Below are positions 46,537-55,807 of a stretch of 64,000 nucleotides of DNA, piece after piece. The DNA is from Exiguobacterium aurantiacum DSM 6208 (GTDB lineage: Bacteria; Bacillota; Bacilli; Exiguobacteriales; Exiguobacteriaceae), in assembly GCF_000702585.1 (NCBI RefSeq), contig NZ_JNIQ01000001.1:1493001-1557000 (forward strand), in the 5' to 3' direction. The number at the start of each line of letters is the position of its first letter. Positions within the stretch are counted from its first letter, which is position 1. The notes below the pieces were generated by a model. It was not told the DNA's origin and did no database searches. It worked only from the letters and a program-made list of their open reading frames with translations. Made by a program: the position numbers and the translations under genes.

Positions 46537-47616
46537 ATGAACGAATCATTACATATGTTAAAACGATTGACGGATGCGACAGGTGTCCCAGGAAACGAAG
46601 GGGAAGTCCGATCTCTCATGCGCGAATACCTCGAACCGCACGTCGAATCGTTTGAACAAGACGGACTTGGCAGCTTGTTCGGGCGTGTGACCGGAGACGC
46701 CGATGGCCCGCGTGTCATGATTGCCGGCCATATGGACGAAGTCGGCTTCATGGTGACACGAATCGAAGAAGGAGGGTTCCTTCGTTTCCAAGCACTCGGC
46801 GGTTGGTGGAACCAAGTGCTATTGGCACAACGCATGGACGTCGTGACGCGCTCGGGTGAAAAGATTCCTGGCGTGATCGGGGCGAAGCCGCCACACGTCT
46901 TGCCGATGGAAGCCCGCAAAAAACCGGTCGAGATTAAGGACATGTTCCTCGATATCGGCGCGACATCGAAAGACGAAGTCGCCGAATGGGGAATTCGCCC
47001 GGGAGATACGGTCGTCCCGCATTGTGAGTTCACGGTCATGAAAAATGAGAACTTCTTGATGGCAAAAGCATGGGACAACCGAATCGGTTGCGCCATCGCG
47101 ATCGAAGCGGCGAAACGTTTGAAAGAAGAAACCGTGCCAGGTGTCGTCTTCTCCGGTGCGACCGTCCAAGAAGAGGTCGGTTTGCGCGGTGCGGTGACAG
47201 CGGCCAACTTGATCAAACCGGACGTCGCCATTGCCGTGGATACAGGCATTCCGGGAGACACGCCGGGCATGACGCCGGCTGAAGGGTTGTCTAAACTCGG
47301 AGAAGGGGTCCAAGTCATCTTCTTTGATGCGACGACGGTCACGAATCCGCGTTTAATCGATTTGATCGTTGACGTGGCGAAAGAGAATGACATCAAGTAT
47401 CAATTAGACTTGACGCCGGGTGGCGGTACGGACGCTGGTCGTTTCCATCTATCAGGTGTCGGGATGCCGGCCGTGGCGCTCACGGTACCGGTCCGTTACT
47501 TGCACACGAACGTCTCGATTATTCATAAAGCGGATTATGAGGCGGCGGTCGATTTAGTCGTCGCACTCACAAAACGATTAAATCACGAAACGGTTCAATG
47601 GTTGAAAGAGGGATAA
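46537..47616 (+). CDS. M42 family aminopeptidase (YsdC-like)
   Basis: A cytosolic dinuclear-metal aminopeptidase of 359 aa from ATG 46537 behind AAAAGGAG; the upstream in-frame ATG 46489 lies inside the dUTPase gene. Ligands are visible in order: AGHMDEVGF, AWDNRIG, the catalytic pair in TVQEEVGLRG, AVDTG and the final His in RYLHTNVS. Such enzymes form dodecameric tetrahedral shells and trim peptides. The order rplT-ysdA-ysdC-ysgA-pheS resembles B. subtilis. Confidence 0.93.
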   Translation: MNESLHMLKRLTDATGVPGNEGEVRSLMREYLEPHVESFEQDGLGSLFGRVTGDADGPRVMIAGHMDEVGFMVTRIEEGGFLRFQALGGWWNQVLLAQRMDVVTRSGEKIPGVIGAKPPHVLPMEARKKPVEIKDMFLDIGATSKDEVAEWGIRPGDTVVPHCEFTVMKNENFLMAKAWDNRIGCAIAIEAAKRLKEETVPGVVFSGATVQEEVGLRGAVTAANLIKPDVAIAVDTGIPGDTPGMTPAEGLSKLGEGVQVIFFDATTVTNPRLIDLIVDVAKENDIKYQLDLTPGGGTDAGRFHLSGVGMPAVALTVPVRYLHTNVSIIHKADYEAAVDLVVALTKRLNHETVQWLKEG

Positions 47617-47617
47617 T

Positions 47618-48364
47618 ATGACGAAAATCACGTCTACGAAAAGTGAGACCATCAAGCGGTTGAAACGGTTGATGACGAAAAAAGGCAGACAAGAGTCCGG
47701 GCAATTTCTTGTCGAGGGCGAGCATTTGGTCGACGAGGCGATTCGTGCCGGTCGTCTCGTTCAGTTGATCATGGGTGAATCATACTCGCCAAAGAACTCG
47801 TGGCGTCTAGATGAAATGCCTGTGCTCGAGTTATCGGACCACGTCGCCGATTTGTTGTCTGAGACGGAGAAGACGCAAGGCGTGTTCGCTGTCGTGAACA
47901 TGTCCCCGGTCGAGCGGAAGATGAAGCACGTTCTCGTCCTCGATCGGATTCAAGACCCTGGTAACTTAGGGACGATGATTCGGACGGCTGATGCGGCCGG
48001 ATTTGATACCGTCTTGCTCGGAAAAGGGACGGTCGACCCGTATAACGCCAAGGCGGTCCGGGCGACGCAAGGTTCACTGTTCCACGTGAACGTGAGCTCG
48101 GTCGATTTACTCGAGACGTTACCTGAATTAAAGAGTGAAGGCTTCCACGTGTACGGGACAGCCCTTTCAAAAGCGAAGTCATACGACCAAGTTGACTTCA
48201 ACGAGAAAGTCGCTCTCGTCATCGGAAACGAGGCGCAAGGCGTTCACGCTGACGTCCTCGCCTTGTGTGACACGCGTGTCCATATCCCGGTGCTCGGTGA
48301 CGCCGAATCACTCAACGCCGCGGTCGCGGCCGGGATTCTCATGTATCGCATCGCGCTAAAATAA
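47618..48364 (+). CDS. TrmH/SpoU family RNA 2'-O-methyltransferase (YsgA-like)
   Basis: A SAM-dependent rRNA or tRNA ribose methylase, 248 aa. An N-terminal substrate-binding domain (about 1-95, KKGRQESGQFLVEGEHLVDE) precedes a trefoil-knot catalytic domain. SPOUT motifs: LDRIQDPGNLGTMIRTADAAGF (motif 1, Asn and Arg), LVIGNEAQGV (motif 2) and HIPVLGDAESLNAAVAAGILMY (motif 3). Its start lies 1 base after the M42 stop with GAGGGATA as the box. The specific nucleotide target cannot be read from sequence. Confidence 0.92.
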   Translation: MTKITSTKSETIKRLKRLMTKKGRQESGQFLVEGEHLVDEAIRAGRLVQLIMGESYSPKNSWRLDEMPVLELSDHVADLLSETEKTQGVFAVVNMSPVERKMKHVLVLDRIQDPGNLGTMIRTADAAGFDTVLLGKGTVDPYNAKAVRATQGSLFHVNVSSVDLLETLPELKSEGFHVYGTALSKAKSYDQVDFNEKVALVIGNEAQGVHADVLALCDTRVHIPVLGDAESLNAAVAAGILMYRIALK

Positions 48365-48419
48365 ACTTGTCAGCTTTTTTGAATCATGATAGGTTAGTTA
48401 TATTGAACGTAATAGTATA

Positions 48420-48647
48420 GACGTTGAAGGAGCATAGTACGCGAACTACCGAACGAGTACAGGGAGCATGGGCCGTGATTGAGAGCCGATGCCTCGGGCG
48501 GCGCCGAATTCACTCTGGAGTCGTGTTGGAGACAACACCGGGTTGGCATCTCGATAACGATGCCTCTTAAGTGGGCCTCAAACGGCCAAGCAGGGTGGTA
48601 CCGCGATTATTCGTCCCTTCAGTCATCGACTGAAGGGACTTTTTTTT
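48420..48647 (+). ncRNA. T-box leader (Phe) upstream of pheST
   Basis: It fills most of the 300-base gap before pheS. Stem I has the specifier TTC (Phe) at 48509-48511 in the context GAATTCACTC. The antiterminator sequence AGGGTGGTACCGCG is at about 48591-48604. The terminator stem is 48613-48624 with 48628-48639, then eight T. Uncharged tRNA-Phe would promote read-through into pheS-pheT. Confidence 0.95.
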
Positions 48648-48665
48648 GTAGAGGAGGAATTATTG

Positions 48666-49688
48666 ATGAAAGAACAGTTAGAGTTGTTACAACAAGAGGC
48701 GCTCCAAGAGATTGGGGCGGCATCGACACAAAAGACGTTGAACGACGTCCGCATCAAATATTTAGGCAAAAAGGGGCCGATGACCGAAGTGTTGCGCGGG
48801 ATGGGGAAACTCTCACCTGAAGAACGACCTGCCGTCGGCGAACTCGTCAACACGGTCCGCACGACAATCCAAGATACGTTAGAGGCCCGGATCGAGGAAG
48901 TGAAGGCAGTCGAACTCGAAGCGAAACTCGCGGCGGAAACGATTGATGTCACGCTCCCAGGTCGGACGTCATTGCCAGGACACACGCATTTGCTTCAACA
49001 GATTGTCGATGAGATGGAAGATTTGTTCGTCGGCCTCGGCTATACGATCGCCGAAGGTCCGGAAGTCGAGACCGACTTGTATAACTTCGAGATGCTCAAC
49101 CTCCCGAAAGACCATCCGGCCCGCGACATGCAGGATTCGTTCTATGTCACAGACGAGACGCTCCTCCGGACGCATACGTCCCCTGTACAGGCACGGACGA
49201 TGCTCGAAGCAGGCGGACAGCCGATTCGCATCATCTGCCCGGGCAAAGTGTACCGCCGCGACGAGGATGACGCGACCCACTCGCATCAGTTCATGCAAAT
49301 CGAAGGGCTCGTCATCGATGAGCATATCTCGATGGCTGATTTGAAAGGGACGCTCGAATCGTTCGTCAAGCAGTTGTTCGGTGAGACGCGTGAGATTCGT
49401 CTCCGTCCGAGTTTCTTCCCGTTCACCGAACCGTCAGTCGAAGTCGATATCTCTTGTTTCAAGTGCGGCGGCAAAGGCTGCAACGTCTGTAAGAAGACGG
49501 GCTGGATTGAGATCTTGGGTGCTGGGATGGTGCATCCACGTGTGCTCGAGATGGCAGGCTATGATTCGACGAAGATGTCTGGATTCGCATTCGGAATCGG
49601 TGTCGAACGGATGGCGATGTTAAAACATGGGGTGGACGATATTCGCCACTTCTATACAAACGACTTACGCTTCATCGAGCAATTCTAA
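48666..49688 (+). CDS. pheS: Phenylalanyl-tRNA synthetase alpha subunit
   Basis: The catalytic subunit of the (alpha-beta)2 enzyme, 340 aa from ATG 48666 behind GAGGAGG. An N-terminal coiled coil (about 1-90) precedes the class II core: [30 protein letters not shown] (motif 2 region), [18 protein letters not shown], and [19 protein letters not shown] (motif 3). A small CxxC pair ([16 protein letters not shown]) sits before motif 3. Regulated by the Phe T-box. Confidence 0.98.
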   Translation: MKEQLELLQQEALQEIGAASTQKTLNDVRIKYLGKKGPMTEVLRGMGKLSPEERPAVGELVNTVRTTIQDTLEARIEEVKAVELEAKLAAETIDVTLPGRTSLPGHTHLLQQIVDEMEDLFVGLGYTIAEGPEVETDLYNFEMLNLPKDHPARDMQDSFYVTDETLLRTHTSPVQARTMLEAGGQPIRIICPGKVYRRDEDDATHSHQFMQIEGLVIDEHISMADLKGTLESFVKQLFGETREIRLRPSFFPFTEPSVEVDISCFKCGGKGCNVCKKTGWIEILGAGMVHPRVLEMAGYDSTKMSGFAFGIGVERMAMLKHGVDDIRHFYTNDLRFIEQF

Positions 49689-49700
49689 GGGGGATCACAC

Positions 49701-52076
49701 ATGTTATTATCAAAAAAATGGTTGAATCAATATATTGATGTATCCGATTTGAGCGGACAAACGCTTGGCGACTTAATCACGAAAAACGGGATTGAAGTCG
49801 AGAGCGTCGTCAGCCGGTCTGAAGGTTTGTCGGGACTCGTCGTCGGGCATGTCCTCGCTTGCGAGAAGCATCCGGAGGCTGACAAATTGAACGTGACGAC
49901 GGTCGATATCGGCGCGGAAAGCCCGGTCCAAATCGTCTGTGGCGCGCCGAACGTCGCCGCCGGTCAACACGTCATCGTGGCGACGGTCGGAGCCCGTCTC
50001 CCGGGACTCAAAATCAAGAAAGCGAAGCTACGCGGCGTCGAGTCGCAAGGGATGATTTGCTCGCTCGAGGAACTCGGGTTCGAGAAAAAACAAATTCGTG
50101 AAGACGAGCAGGACGGCATTCACACGTTCCGTGAACCTGTCGAAATCGGTGCAGACGTCATCCGCCTGTTAGACCTCGACGATGAAGTAATCGAACTCGG
50201 ATTGACTCCGAACCGCTCGGATTGCTTGAGCCTTTACGGGATCATTCATGAAGTCGCGGCCATTCTTGAGCGTCCATACACATTACCGACTGCCGACGTG
50301 ACGACAGATGTCGCGAACACGGTCAGCGTTCGTCTCGAGACAGACAACTGTCCGTACTATGCGACACGCCGTGTCGACGGCGTCGTCATCGGTGACTCAC
50401 CGCAATGGTTGAAAAACATTTTGATTGCAGAAGGCGTCCGTCCGATCAACAACGTCGTCGATGTGACGAACTACGTCATGCTCGAGCTAGGTCAACCGCT
50501 TCATGCGTTCGATACGGCGAAACTCGGAACGACGATTGCTGTTCGTCAAGCACATGACGGGGAAGAAATCGTCACGCTCGATGACGTAACGCGCACGCTC
50601 GATGCCTCGATGATGGTCATCACGAACGGCGAACAGCCTGTCGCCATAGCCGGTGTCATGGGTGGAGCGAACACTGAAGTCGATGCGACGACGTCGAGCA
50701 TCATCCTTGAGTCGGCCTATTTCGCACCGGCATCGGTCCGTAAGACGAGCCGGACGCTCGGTTTACGCTCGGATTCGAGTGCCCGGTTCGAAAAGGGGGT
50801 AGACCCGGAACGGTTGCAATTGGCCCTTGATCGTGCGGCCGAACTCATCGTCGAAGTGAGCGGTGGCACAATCAGCGACATCGTCATCGCTGGGGACAAA
50901 GACTCGGCGGCCCGGACGATTGACGTCTCTGTCGCTTATATCAACCATCGACTCGGAATGGATCTTGAGCAGGCGACGATCGTCCGCATCTTGGAACGTC
51001 TCGGTCTCGATGTGACCGGTGATGAGACGTTGACGGTTCACGTACCGTCTCGTCGTCCTGACTTGGAATTGCCGGCTGACATCACGGAAGAAGTGGCACG
51101 CCTCTATGGCTATGACAGTCTTCCGTCGAGCCTTCCGGCGTCGCGCTCGAAAGGGTATCTTCCGAAAGAGAACGTGTTGCGCCGTCACGTCCGTCGTGTC
51201 CTTCAAGGCGCAGGGCTGTCGCAAGCCATCACGTACTCGCTCACGAGTGTCGGGAACGCCTCGCGCTTCAGTGGGGCCGATTTGACGCAAGTGAATTTGG
51301 CGATGCCGATGAGCGAAGAGCGTTCGGTGCTCCGGACATCAATCATCCCAGGATTGCTCGAGGCGGCTCGTTATAATACGTCGCGTCAACAAGCCAACGT
51401 GCGATTGTATGAGACAGGACGCGTCTATGTCGAACAAGGTGAGACGTTGCCACGTGAAACGGAGCGGGTCGCCGGCGTATTGACGGGACTCTGGTACGAT
51501 CACCGTTCACAAGGAACGCGTGTCCCGGTCGATTACTTCGTTGCCAAAGGGGCTGTTGAGACGCTCTTGGCTGCGCTACGTGTCGAAGCGACGTATGAGG
51601 CGGCCGTGGTTGCGGATATGCACCCAGGTCGTACCGCAAACGTGCTCATCGACGGACGTGTCATCGGTTACGTCGGACAAGTCCACCCAGGCGTGTCCAA
51701 AGACGTGTACGGATTGAAAGAAGTGTACGTGTTCGAACTTGACTTGGACGTGTTGCAACAGACAGCCGAGCTCATCTATGAAGATGTGCCGCGTTTCCCA
51801 TCCGTCACACGCGACTTAGCGCTCGTGTTGAAGCGTGACATCCCGGCCGGTCAAGTCGAAGCGACAATCAAACAGGCGGCTGGACCGCTGTTGATCGATC
51901 TCGCGTTGTTCGATGTGTACACGGGTGAGAACGTCGGGGAAGACGAGAAGTCGCTCGCCTTCTCACTTAAATATCAAGATCCGACGCGCACGCTTCAAGA
52001 TGAAGAAGTGACAGCGTCTTACGAGGCGATTATCGCCGCTGTGAAAGTAGCTCACGGCGCTGACGTTCGCGCTTAA
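49701..52076 (+). CDS. pheT: Phenylalanyl-tRNA synthetase beta subunit
   Basis: The tRNA-binding and editing subunit, 791 aa. Domains: tRNA-binding EMAP-like OB fold (about 40-150, LVVGHVLACEKHPEADKLN), B3/B4 editing domain (about 210-400, with PINNVVDVTNYVMLELGQPLH), B5 (about 400-475), a class II-like inactive core, and a C-terminal anticodon-binding FDX-ACB domain (about 700-791, YEDVPRFPSVTRDLALVL). It begins 12 bases after pheS behind AAGGGGGA, in one operon. Confidence 0.98.
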   Translation: MLLSKKWLNQYIDVSDLSGQTLGDLITKNGIEVESVVSRSEGLSGLVVGHVLACEKHPEADKLNVTTVDIGAESPVQIVCGAPNVAAGQHVIVATVGARLPGLKIKKAKLRGVESQGMICSLEELGFEKKQIREDEQDGIHTFREPVEIGADVIRLLDLDDEVIELGLTPNRSDCLSLYGIIHEVAAILERPYTLPTADVTTDVANTVSVRLETDNCPYYATRRVDGVVIGDSPQWLKNILIAEGVRPINNVVDVTNYVMLELGQPLHAFDTAKLGTTIAVRQAHDGEEIVTLDDVTRTLDASMMVITNGEQPVAIAGVMGGANTEVDATTSSIILESAYFAPASVRKTSRTLGLRSDSSARFEKGVDPERLQLALDRAAELIVEVSGGTISDIVIAGDKDSAARTIDVSVAYINHRLGMDLEQATIVRILERLGLDVTGDETLTVHVPSRRPDLELPADITEEVARLYGYDSLPSSLPASRSKGYLPKENVLRRHVRRVLQGAGLSQAITYSLTSVGNASRFSGADLTQVNLAMPMSEERSVLRTSIIPGLLEAARYNTSRQQANVRLYETGRVYVEQGETLPRETERVAGVLTGLWYDHRSQGTRVPVDYFVAKGAVETLLAALRVEATYEAAVVADMHPGRTANVLIDGRVIGYVGQVHPGVSKDVYGLKEVYVFELDLDVLQQTAELIYEDVPRFPSVTRDLALVLKRDIPAGQVEATIKQAAGPLLIDLALFDVYTGENVGEDEKSLAFSLKYQDPTRTLQDEEVTASYEAIIAAVKVAHGADVRA

Positions 52077-52079
52077 CAC

Positions 52080-52119
52080 AAAAAACTGCGATTCCTAAAC
52101 TTAGGAATCGCAGTTTTTT
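52080..52119. terminator. Bidirectional terminator pheT / PTS EIIC
   Basis: An 18-bp palindromic stem (52081-52098 with 52101-52118) with A and T runs between convergent genes. Confidence 0.88.
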
Positions 52120-52120
52120 G

Positions 52121-53134
52121 TCATTGCACTTCGAGTGCCAAGTCACCAAACTTCGTCCATCCGACGAGGCAAGTCACTTTATAAAGAAGGAACGTAATGA
52201 CTGCCGGAAGCACGACGCCCGTGCCGACGAAGATGGCGAACGCTTCGACGCCTTGCGCCGCCAAGATGTTGAGTGGTGCGATCATTGAGTTCAAACCGAG
52301 GCCGGCAATCTCGTACGGTACTTCGAGCGAGAACCAGAGCGTCGCGATCGGGGCGCTGATCATGGCCGCGATGAACGGCGGCATGACGACGCGTGGATTT
52401 TTGACGACGTTCGGAAACTGGACTTTCGGTGTGACGAAGAACGATGCGACCAAACCGCCTGGGTCGGTTTGGCGATAGGCCATGAGCGTGAAACCGACGA
52501 ACTGGGCCGTACAACCGATCAAGGCGGCAGCACTCGCGACTGGATCGAGTTGAAGCGCGATGGCGAGCGCGGCCGATGAAGCCGGTGACATGAGCATAAC
52601 ACTGAAGACGAGTGCGATGACGAGTGATGTGGCGATTGGTGACGTATTGACGGAAGCCGTGATGCTAGCGCTGATCGAGTTGATGAGCGGTGTCGTGACG
52701 GCAGCAGCCCCGACGCCGACGATGCCGCCGCCAAGGACGGCGGAAACCGGGACGACCATCATGTCAAACTTCGTCTTCCCGAGTACACGCTTTCCAATCC
52801 AGACGGCAGCAGCCGCTGCGATCAACGCACTGATCGGTTGACCAGGGACGAGGACGAGTCCACTTTCGGTCGGTTGGAGCGCGGCCCCGCCGACGGTCGC
52901 CGCAATCATCGAACTGAATAAAATGAGGGTATTCCCGCCGAGCTGATAGGCGACACCGGCACCGAGCGCCGGAGCGAGCAAGGACTTGGCGACTTGGCCG
53001 ATTGTGACGAGCATATCGAGTCCTGTCATTTTACCGATCGTCTCGATCAGCAGTCCGACCCCGAGCGTGACGAGGACGGCGCTTGCCATCCCTGCTGATA
53101 TTTTAATCATTCGATCCATTGCGTACTGTTTCAC
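52121..53134 (-). CDS. PTS_EIIC_2 family membrane transporter
   Basis: A polytopic protein of about 337 aa with around ten hydrophobic segments rich in Gly and Ala. It matches the stand-alone EIIC-like family PTS_EIIC_2: ALGAGVAYQLGGNTLILFSS, MSPASSAALAIALQLDP, RQTDPGGLVASFFVTPKVQFPN, and MPPFIAAMISAPIATLWF. No EIIA or EIIB gene is adjacent, so phosphotransfer coupling is doubtful and the substrate is unknown. I prefer GTG 53134, nine bases after AGAGGAG; ATG 53140 and 53143 almost touch the box. Control by the upstream leader peptide and terminator is likely. Confidence 0.8.
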   Translation of the reverse strand: MKQYAMDRMIKISAGMASAVLVTLGVGLLIETIGKMTGLDMLVTIGQVAKSLLAPALGAGVAYQLGGNTLILFSSMIAATVGGAALQPTESGLVLVPGQPISALIAAAAAVWIGKRVLGKTKFDMMVVPVSAVLGGGIVGVGAAAVTTPLINSISASITASVNTSPIATSLVIALVFSVMLMSPASSAALAIALQLDPVASAAALIGCTAQFVGFTLMAYRQTDPGGLVASFFVTPKVQFPNVVKNPRVVMPPFIAAMISAPIATLWFSLEVPYEIAGLGLNSMIAPLNILAAQGVEAFAIFVGTGVVLPAVITFLLYKVTCLVGWTKFGDLALEVQ

Positions 53135-53162
53135 TTCCATCATCTCCTCTGTCTATTTTCCA

Positions 53163-53190
53163 ACAAAAAAACCTATCCGGATGGGATAGG
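53163..53190 (-). terminator. Attenuator-type terminator before the PTS EIIC gene
   Basis: On the minus strand, CCTATCC, five bases, GGATAGG, then seven T. It lies between the leader peptide and the transporter start. A competing GGCGC/GCGCC stem lies just upstream and could influence it. Confidence 0.75.
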
Positions 53191-53272
53191 CGCACGATAC
53201 AAACGGTGAGCGCCTCGTCCGAAACCATCGAAACAAGGGCCCAAAAATTCGTCTCGGTCATCGAGTCGATTT

Positions 53273-53326
53273 TCAGTCCCTTCGTCGAATAATAATCAGC
53301 AGGCCGTGTTGTGTCTGTGTATGCAT
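53273..53326 (-). CDS. Leader peptide, 17 aa
   Basis: A short ORF on the minus strand (MHTQTQHGLLIIIRRRD) begins at ATG 53326, nine bases after an excellent GGAGGAG. It ends about 80 bases before a terminator hairpin that itself precedes the PTS EIIC gene. The run Leu-Leu-Ile-Ile-Ile-Arg-Arg-Arg is the kind expected in an attenuation or stalling peptide. A promoter TTGATT, 17 bases, TAGTCT lies upstream on the minus strand. The rest of the 340-base gap shows no other gene. Confidence 0.6.
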   Translation of the reverse strand: MHTQTQHGLLIIIRRRD

Positions 53327-53431
53327 GGCGTTTCGCTCCTCCGTTTTGCTAAGATTTGTCTTAGACTAACACGATAATTTTCAATAATCAATATTTTCTG
53401 AAAATTTATTTGAAAATATTTGTCGGCCGCC

Positions 53432-53477
53432 AAAAAAAGAAAGGTAACCGCTCATTTTTGTAAGCGTTACCTTTCTT
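53432..53477 (-). terminator. Terminator of the alpha/beta hydrolase gene
   Basis: The stem (53437-53452 with 53463-53477, one bulged base) is followed on the minus strand by a seven-base T run. Confidence 0.8.
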
Positions 53478-53488
53478 GAGTTAATTCG

Positions 53489-54301
53489 TTAAGACGTGCT
53501 AGCCGTGATCAATCCGACTTGTTCATCGATAAAGTTCATCGATACGGTGTTGAAGATGTCCGGCTGGTCGACGTTAACGACGTGACCGGAGTCATGGACG
53601 ACGTGAACGTTCGCTGTCGGCTGATGTTTCGCCGTGCGTTCGACCGCCTCAAGGAACATGTAGTCCTCGTCTCCCATCACGTACAAGATTGGAACGGACG
53701 TTTGAATCGACGAGAAATGGCGCAACAACGGATTCATGTTCTCGGTCATTTTGAACCAACGGATGAATTCACGCTGGCAAAGGTTAGCCGCATCGCGGAC
53801 GAACATCATCCGAGACTTCTTGTGGCGTTTTTTCGGCAATAAAATCCAGGCGAACAGTTGATAGAGCCACATGTACGGGACGAAGCTTTGGACGAGGCTG
53901 CCGAGACGAATCAACAACGTCGATCGAACGTTGAATTTGACGATCGCGCCCCCGAGCACGACCGAGGCGATTCGTTCCGGATGATGCTCGAACATCGCTT
54001 GAATGACGATTGTCCCGAGCGATAGACCGACCATGTGGCCTTTTTCGATGTTCAAGTGGTCCATCACTTCGACTACGTCCTCGACGACGACGTCGAGTGT
54101 ATACGCGTTGAGCGGTTGCGTCAACGATTGCTCGGCATCATACGATCCGCCATGGCCGCGCAAATCGAGCAACAGGACGTTGTATTTCTTTTTAAACGGT
54201 CGGATTTGACGATACCAGTGAGACAGGCTCCCCCCGGCGCCATGAATAAAGATGACCCAAGGATGATCGTCGCTTAATGTATACGTTTTATAATGCAACA
54301 T
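53489..54301 (-). CDS. Alpha/beta hydrolase
   Basis: A 270 aa alpha/beta-hydrolase-fold enzyme. The oxyanion segment HGAGG is at residues 20-24 and LLDLRGHGGS at about 44-53. The nucleophile Ser94 lies in VGLSLGT. The acid is Asp211 or Asp213 in VMGDEDY and His240 is in DSGHVVN, so the triad is complete. No signal peptide was seen. RBS GGAGGATAG precedes the start. Substrate unknown; an esterase, lipase-like or C-C hydrolase role are all possible. Confidence 0.88.
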   Translation of the reverse strand: MLHYKTYTLSDDHPWVIFIHGAGGSLSHWYRQIRPFKKKYNVLLLDLRGHGGSYDAEQSLTQPLNAYTLDVVVEDVVEVMDHLNIEKGHMVGLSLGTIVIQAMFEHHPERIASVVLGGAIVKFNVRSTLLIRLGSLVQSFVPYMWLYQLFAWILLPKKRHKKSRMMFVRDAANLCQREFIRWFKMTENMNPLLRHFSSIQTSVPILYVMGDEDYMFLEAVERTAKHQPTANVHVVHDSGHVVNVDQPDIFNTVSMNFIDEQVGLITASTS

Positions 54302-54373
54302 GAACGCTATCCTCCAAAAATTTTTAAGTTCATTAAACCTTGAAACAAATATACCATATGTCGACGAGGAGCA

Positions 54374-55285
54374 CTATCGTTTCAACTCGCTCAAACGCAC
54401 GGCTTTTTTCGTGTTGGCGAAGTGAACTTTAGCGATGTCATTCAACCGTTCGACGCCATCACGCTTAATCAACGTGGCGGCGACTTGGTCGACTTTGGCG
54501 CCGGCTCCTTTTGGTAACGTGACGCCGACGGTTTGACTCAATTTGTCCATCTCCTTCAAAAAGAACGCGCGCGCCAAAATCGAGGCGGCGGCGACGGCCA
54601 CGTGAAGTCCTTCCGCCTTGGTGGAAAAGAAGACATCGTCCTTGACGACAGCGGCTTCACCGCTTAAATGTCTGTAATAGACGTTCTTTTCGGCGAACTG
54701 GTCGATCAAGATGGCGTCTGGCTTCTGATCCAGTTTTTTTAATAACGCTGACAAGGCAGCATTATGGGCGATTGCCGTCATCTTTCCTTGTGTCATCGTC
54801 CGTTGCATCTTATTGTACATCGGATTATGGAGCGTTGCTTTTTGATACGGGATGGTGACGTGCAAGTCGCGGGCGATGCGCTTGATGTCTGTGTCCGATA
54901 ACAACTTGGAGTCTTTGACGCCGAGTTCTTTGACGAGTGCGATGTTGTCGCTCGACACGTAGGCGGCGACGACGACGAGTGGACCGAAGAAGTCGCCTTT
55001 TCCGACTTCGTCGCTACCGATGACGGACCAGTCGGAAAAGCCTTCAGGCAATGTCGTTTTAGGGACGGATGCCGCCTTTTGGATGACGTCTCCCCATTTC
55101 GCTGCTTCTTGTTCAGCGGTTCGGCCTTGGAACATGACTTTACCCGAATTGTAGACGGTAATCACGCACGTCGGTGTCTTTGCACAGAAACGAGCGTGAG
55201 GAGGCGGGCTGACCGCTTGGGAGGAATACGTTTCGATGAGGGCACGTTGCGCCTCGACCGATAATTTGATGACTTGATTGCCCAA
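54374..55285 (-). CDS. rnhC: Ribonuclease HIII
   Basis: It degrades RNA in RNA-DNA hybrids. It is 303 aa from TTG 55285. AGAAAGGAAG sits about ten bases upstream, and the N-terminus GNQVIKLSVEAQ aligns with the start of known RNase HIII proteins; the extension further upstream is low-quality sequence. An N-terminal TBP-like substrate-binding domain (about 1-75) precedes the RNase H fold with IGSDEVGKGDFFGP (Asp92, Glu93), LGVKDSKLLSD, AILIDQFAE and AVAAASILAR. Position after pheT is conserved. Confidence 0.92.
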   Translation of the reverse strand: MGNQVIKLSVEAQRALIETYSSQAVSPPPHARFCAKTPTCVITVYNSGKVMFQGRTAEQEAAKWGDVIQKAASVPKTTLPEGFSDWSVIGSDEVGKGDFFGPLVVVAAYVSSDNIALVKELGVKDSKLLSDTDIKRIARDLHVTIPYQKATLHNPMYNKMQRTMTQGKMTAIAHNAALSALLKKLDQKPDAILIDQFAEKNVYYRHLSGEAAVVKDDVFFSTKAEGLHVAVAAASILARAFFLKEMDKLSQTVGVTLPKGAGAKVDQVAATLIKRDGVERLNDIAKVHFANTKKAVRLSELKR

Positions 55286-55405
55286 CAGGAGCACTTCCTT
55301 TCTGTCTCGCAAATTAATCTTACATTTTTTTTGTGGATTTTGAAACCAACATCCCGGCTTTTTCGTATGAAACAATGAGTCGAGAAGAAGTGAGGTGAGA
55401 CGAAG

Positions 55406-55807
55406 ATGTGGTGGCGCGATGACACGGAGCAAGATGAGGCTGGATCCCTCTATAAACAGATTCTCGAACTTGAGTCGAGGATCGCGAAACTAGTTGCCCA
55501 TCAAGTGCGGGTGCGTCGGCTGCTCATGCAAGAGTCGTCCGAGGCGACGGCTGATCAAATCATTACGTTGCAAGCGGAAGTCGATCATTATTTAACGCTA
55601 CTTCGTCAGGAAAGAGTGGAGGCCGTCGACCGATATGAACGCTTGCGTTTTGAGCAAACAATCGGTCGTGTGCGTGAACATGTCGAACAACCGACACGCC
55701 CGCTCACTGAGTGGGACACGATCGAACGGGCGCTCGCGCTCGAAGTTGAACATCTGCGCCGCGTGCTCGCTTTCGAGCATGAACGCCGGAGCGAGGAGGG
55801 GTGGTAA
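55406..55807 (+). CDS. Coiled-coil hypothetical protein in the flotillin operon
   Basis: A 133 aa highly charged protein, nearly all helix with heptad-like spacing (SLYKQILELESRIAKLVAHQ through the C-terminus), and no membrane segment. I do not recognise a family. The start follows GAGGTGAGACG. Its TAA overlaps the ATG of the next gene (TAATG), so it is translationally coupled to the NfeD and flotillin genes. It is probably a cytosolic partner or scaffold of the same membrane platform (inference). Confidence 0.7.
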   Translation: MWWRDDTEQDEAGSLYKQILELESRIAKLVAHQVRVRRLLMQESSEATADQIITLQAEVDHYLTLLRQERVEAVDRYERLRFEQTIGRVREHVEQPTRPLTEWDTIERALALEVEHLRRVLAFEHERRSEEGW

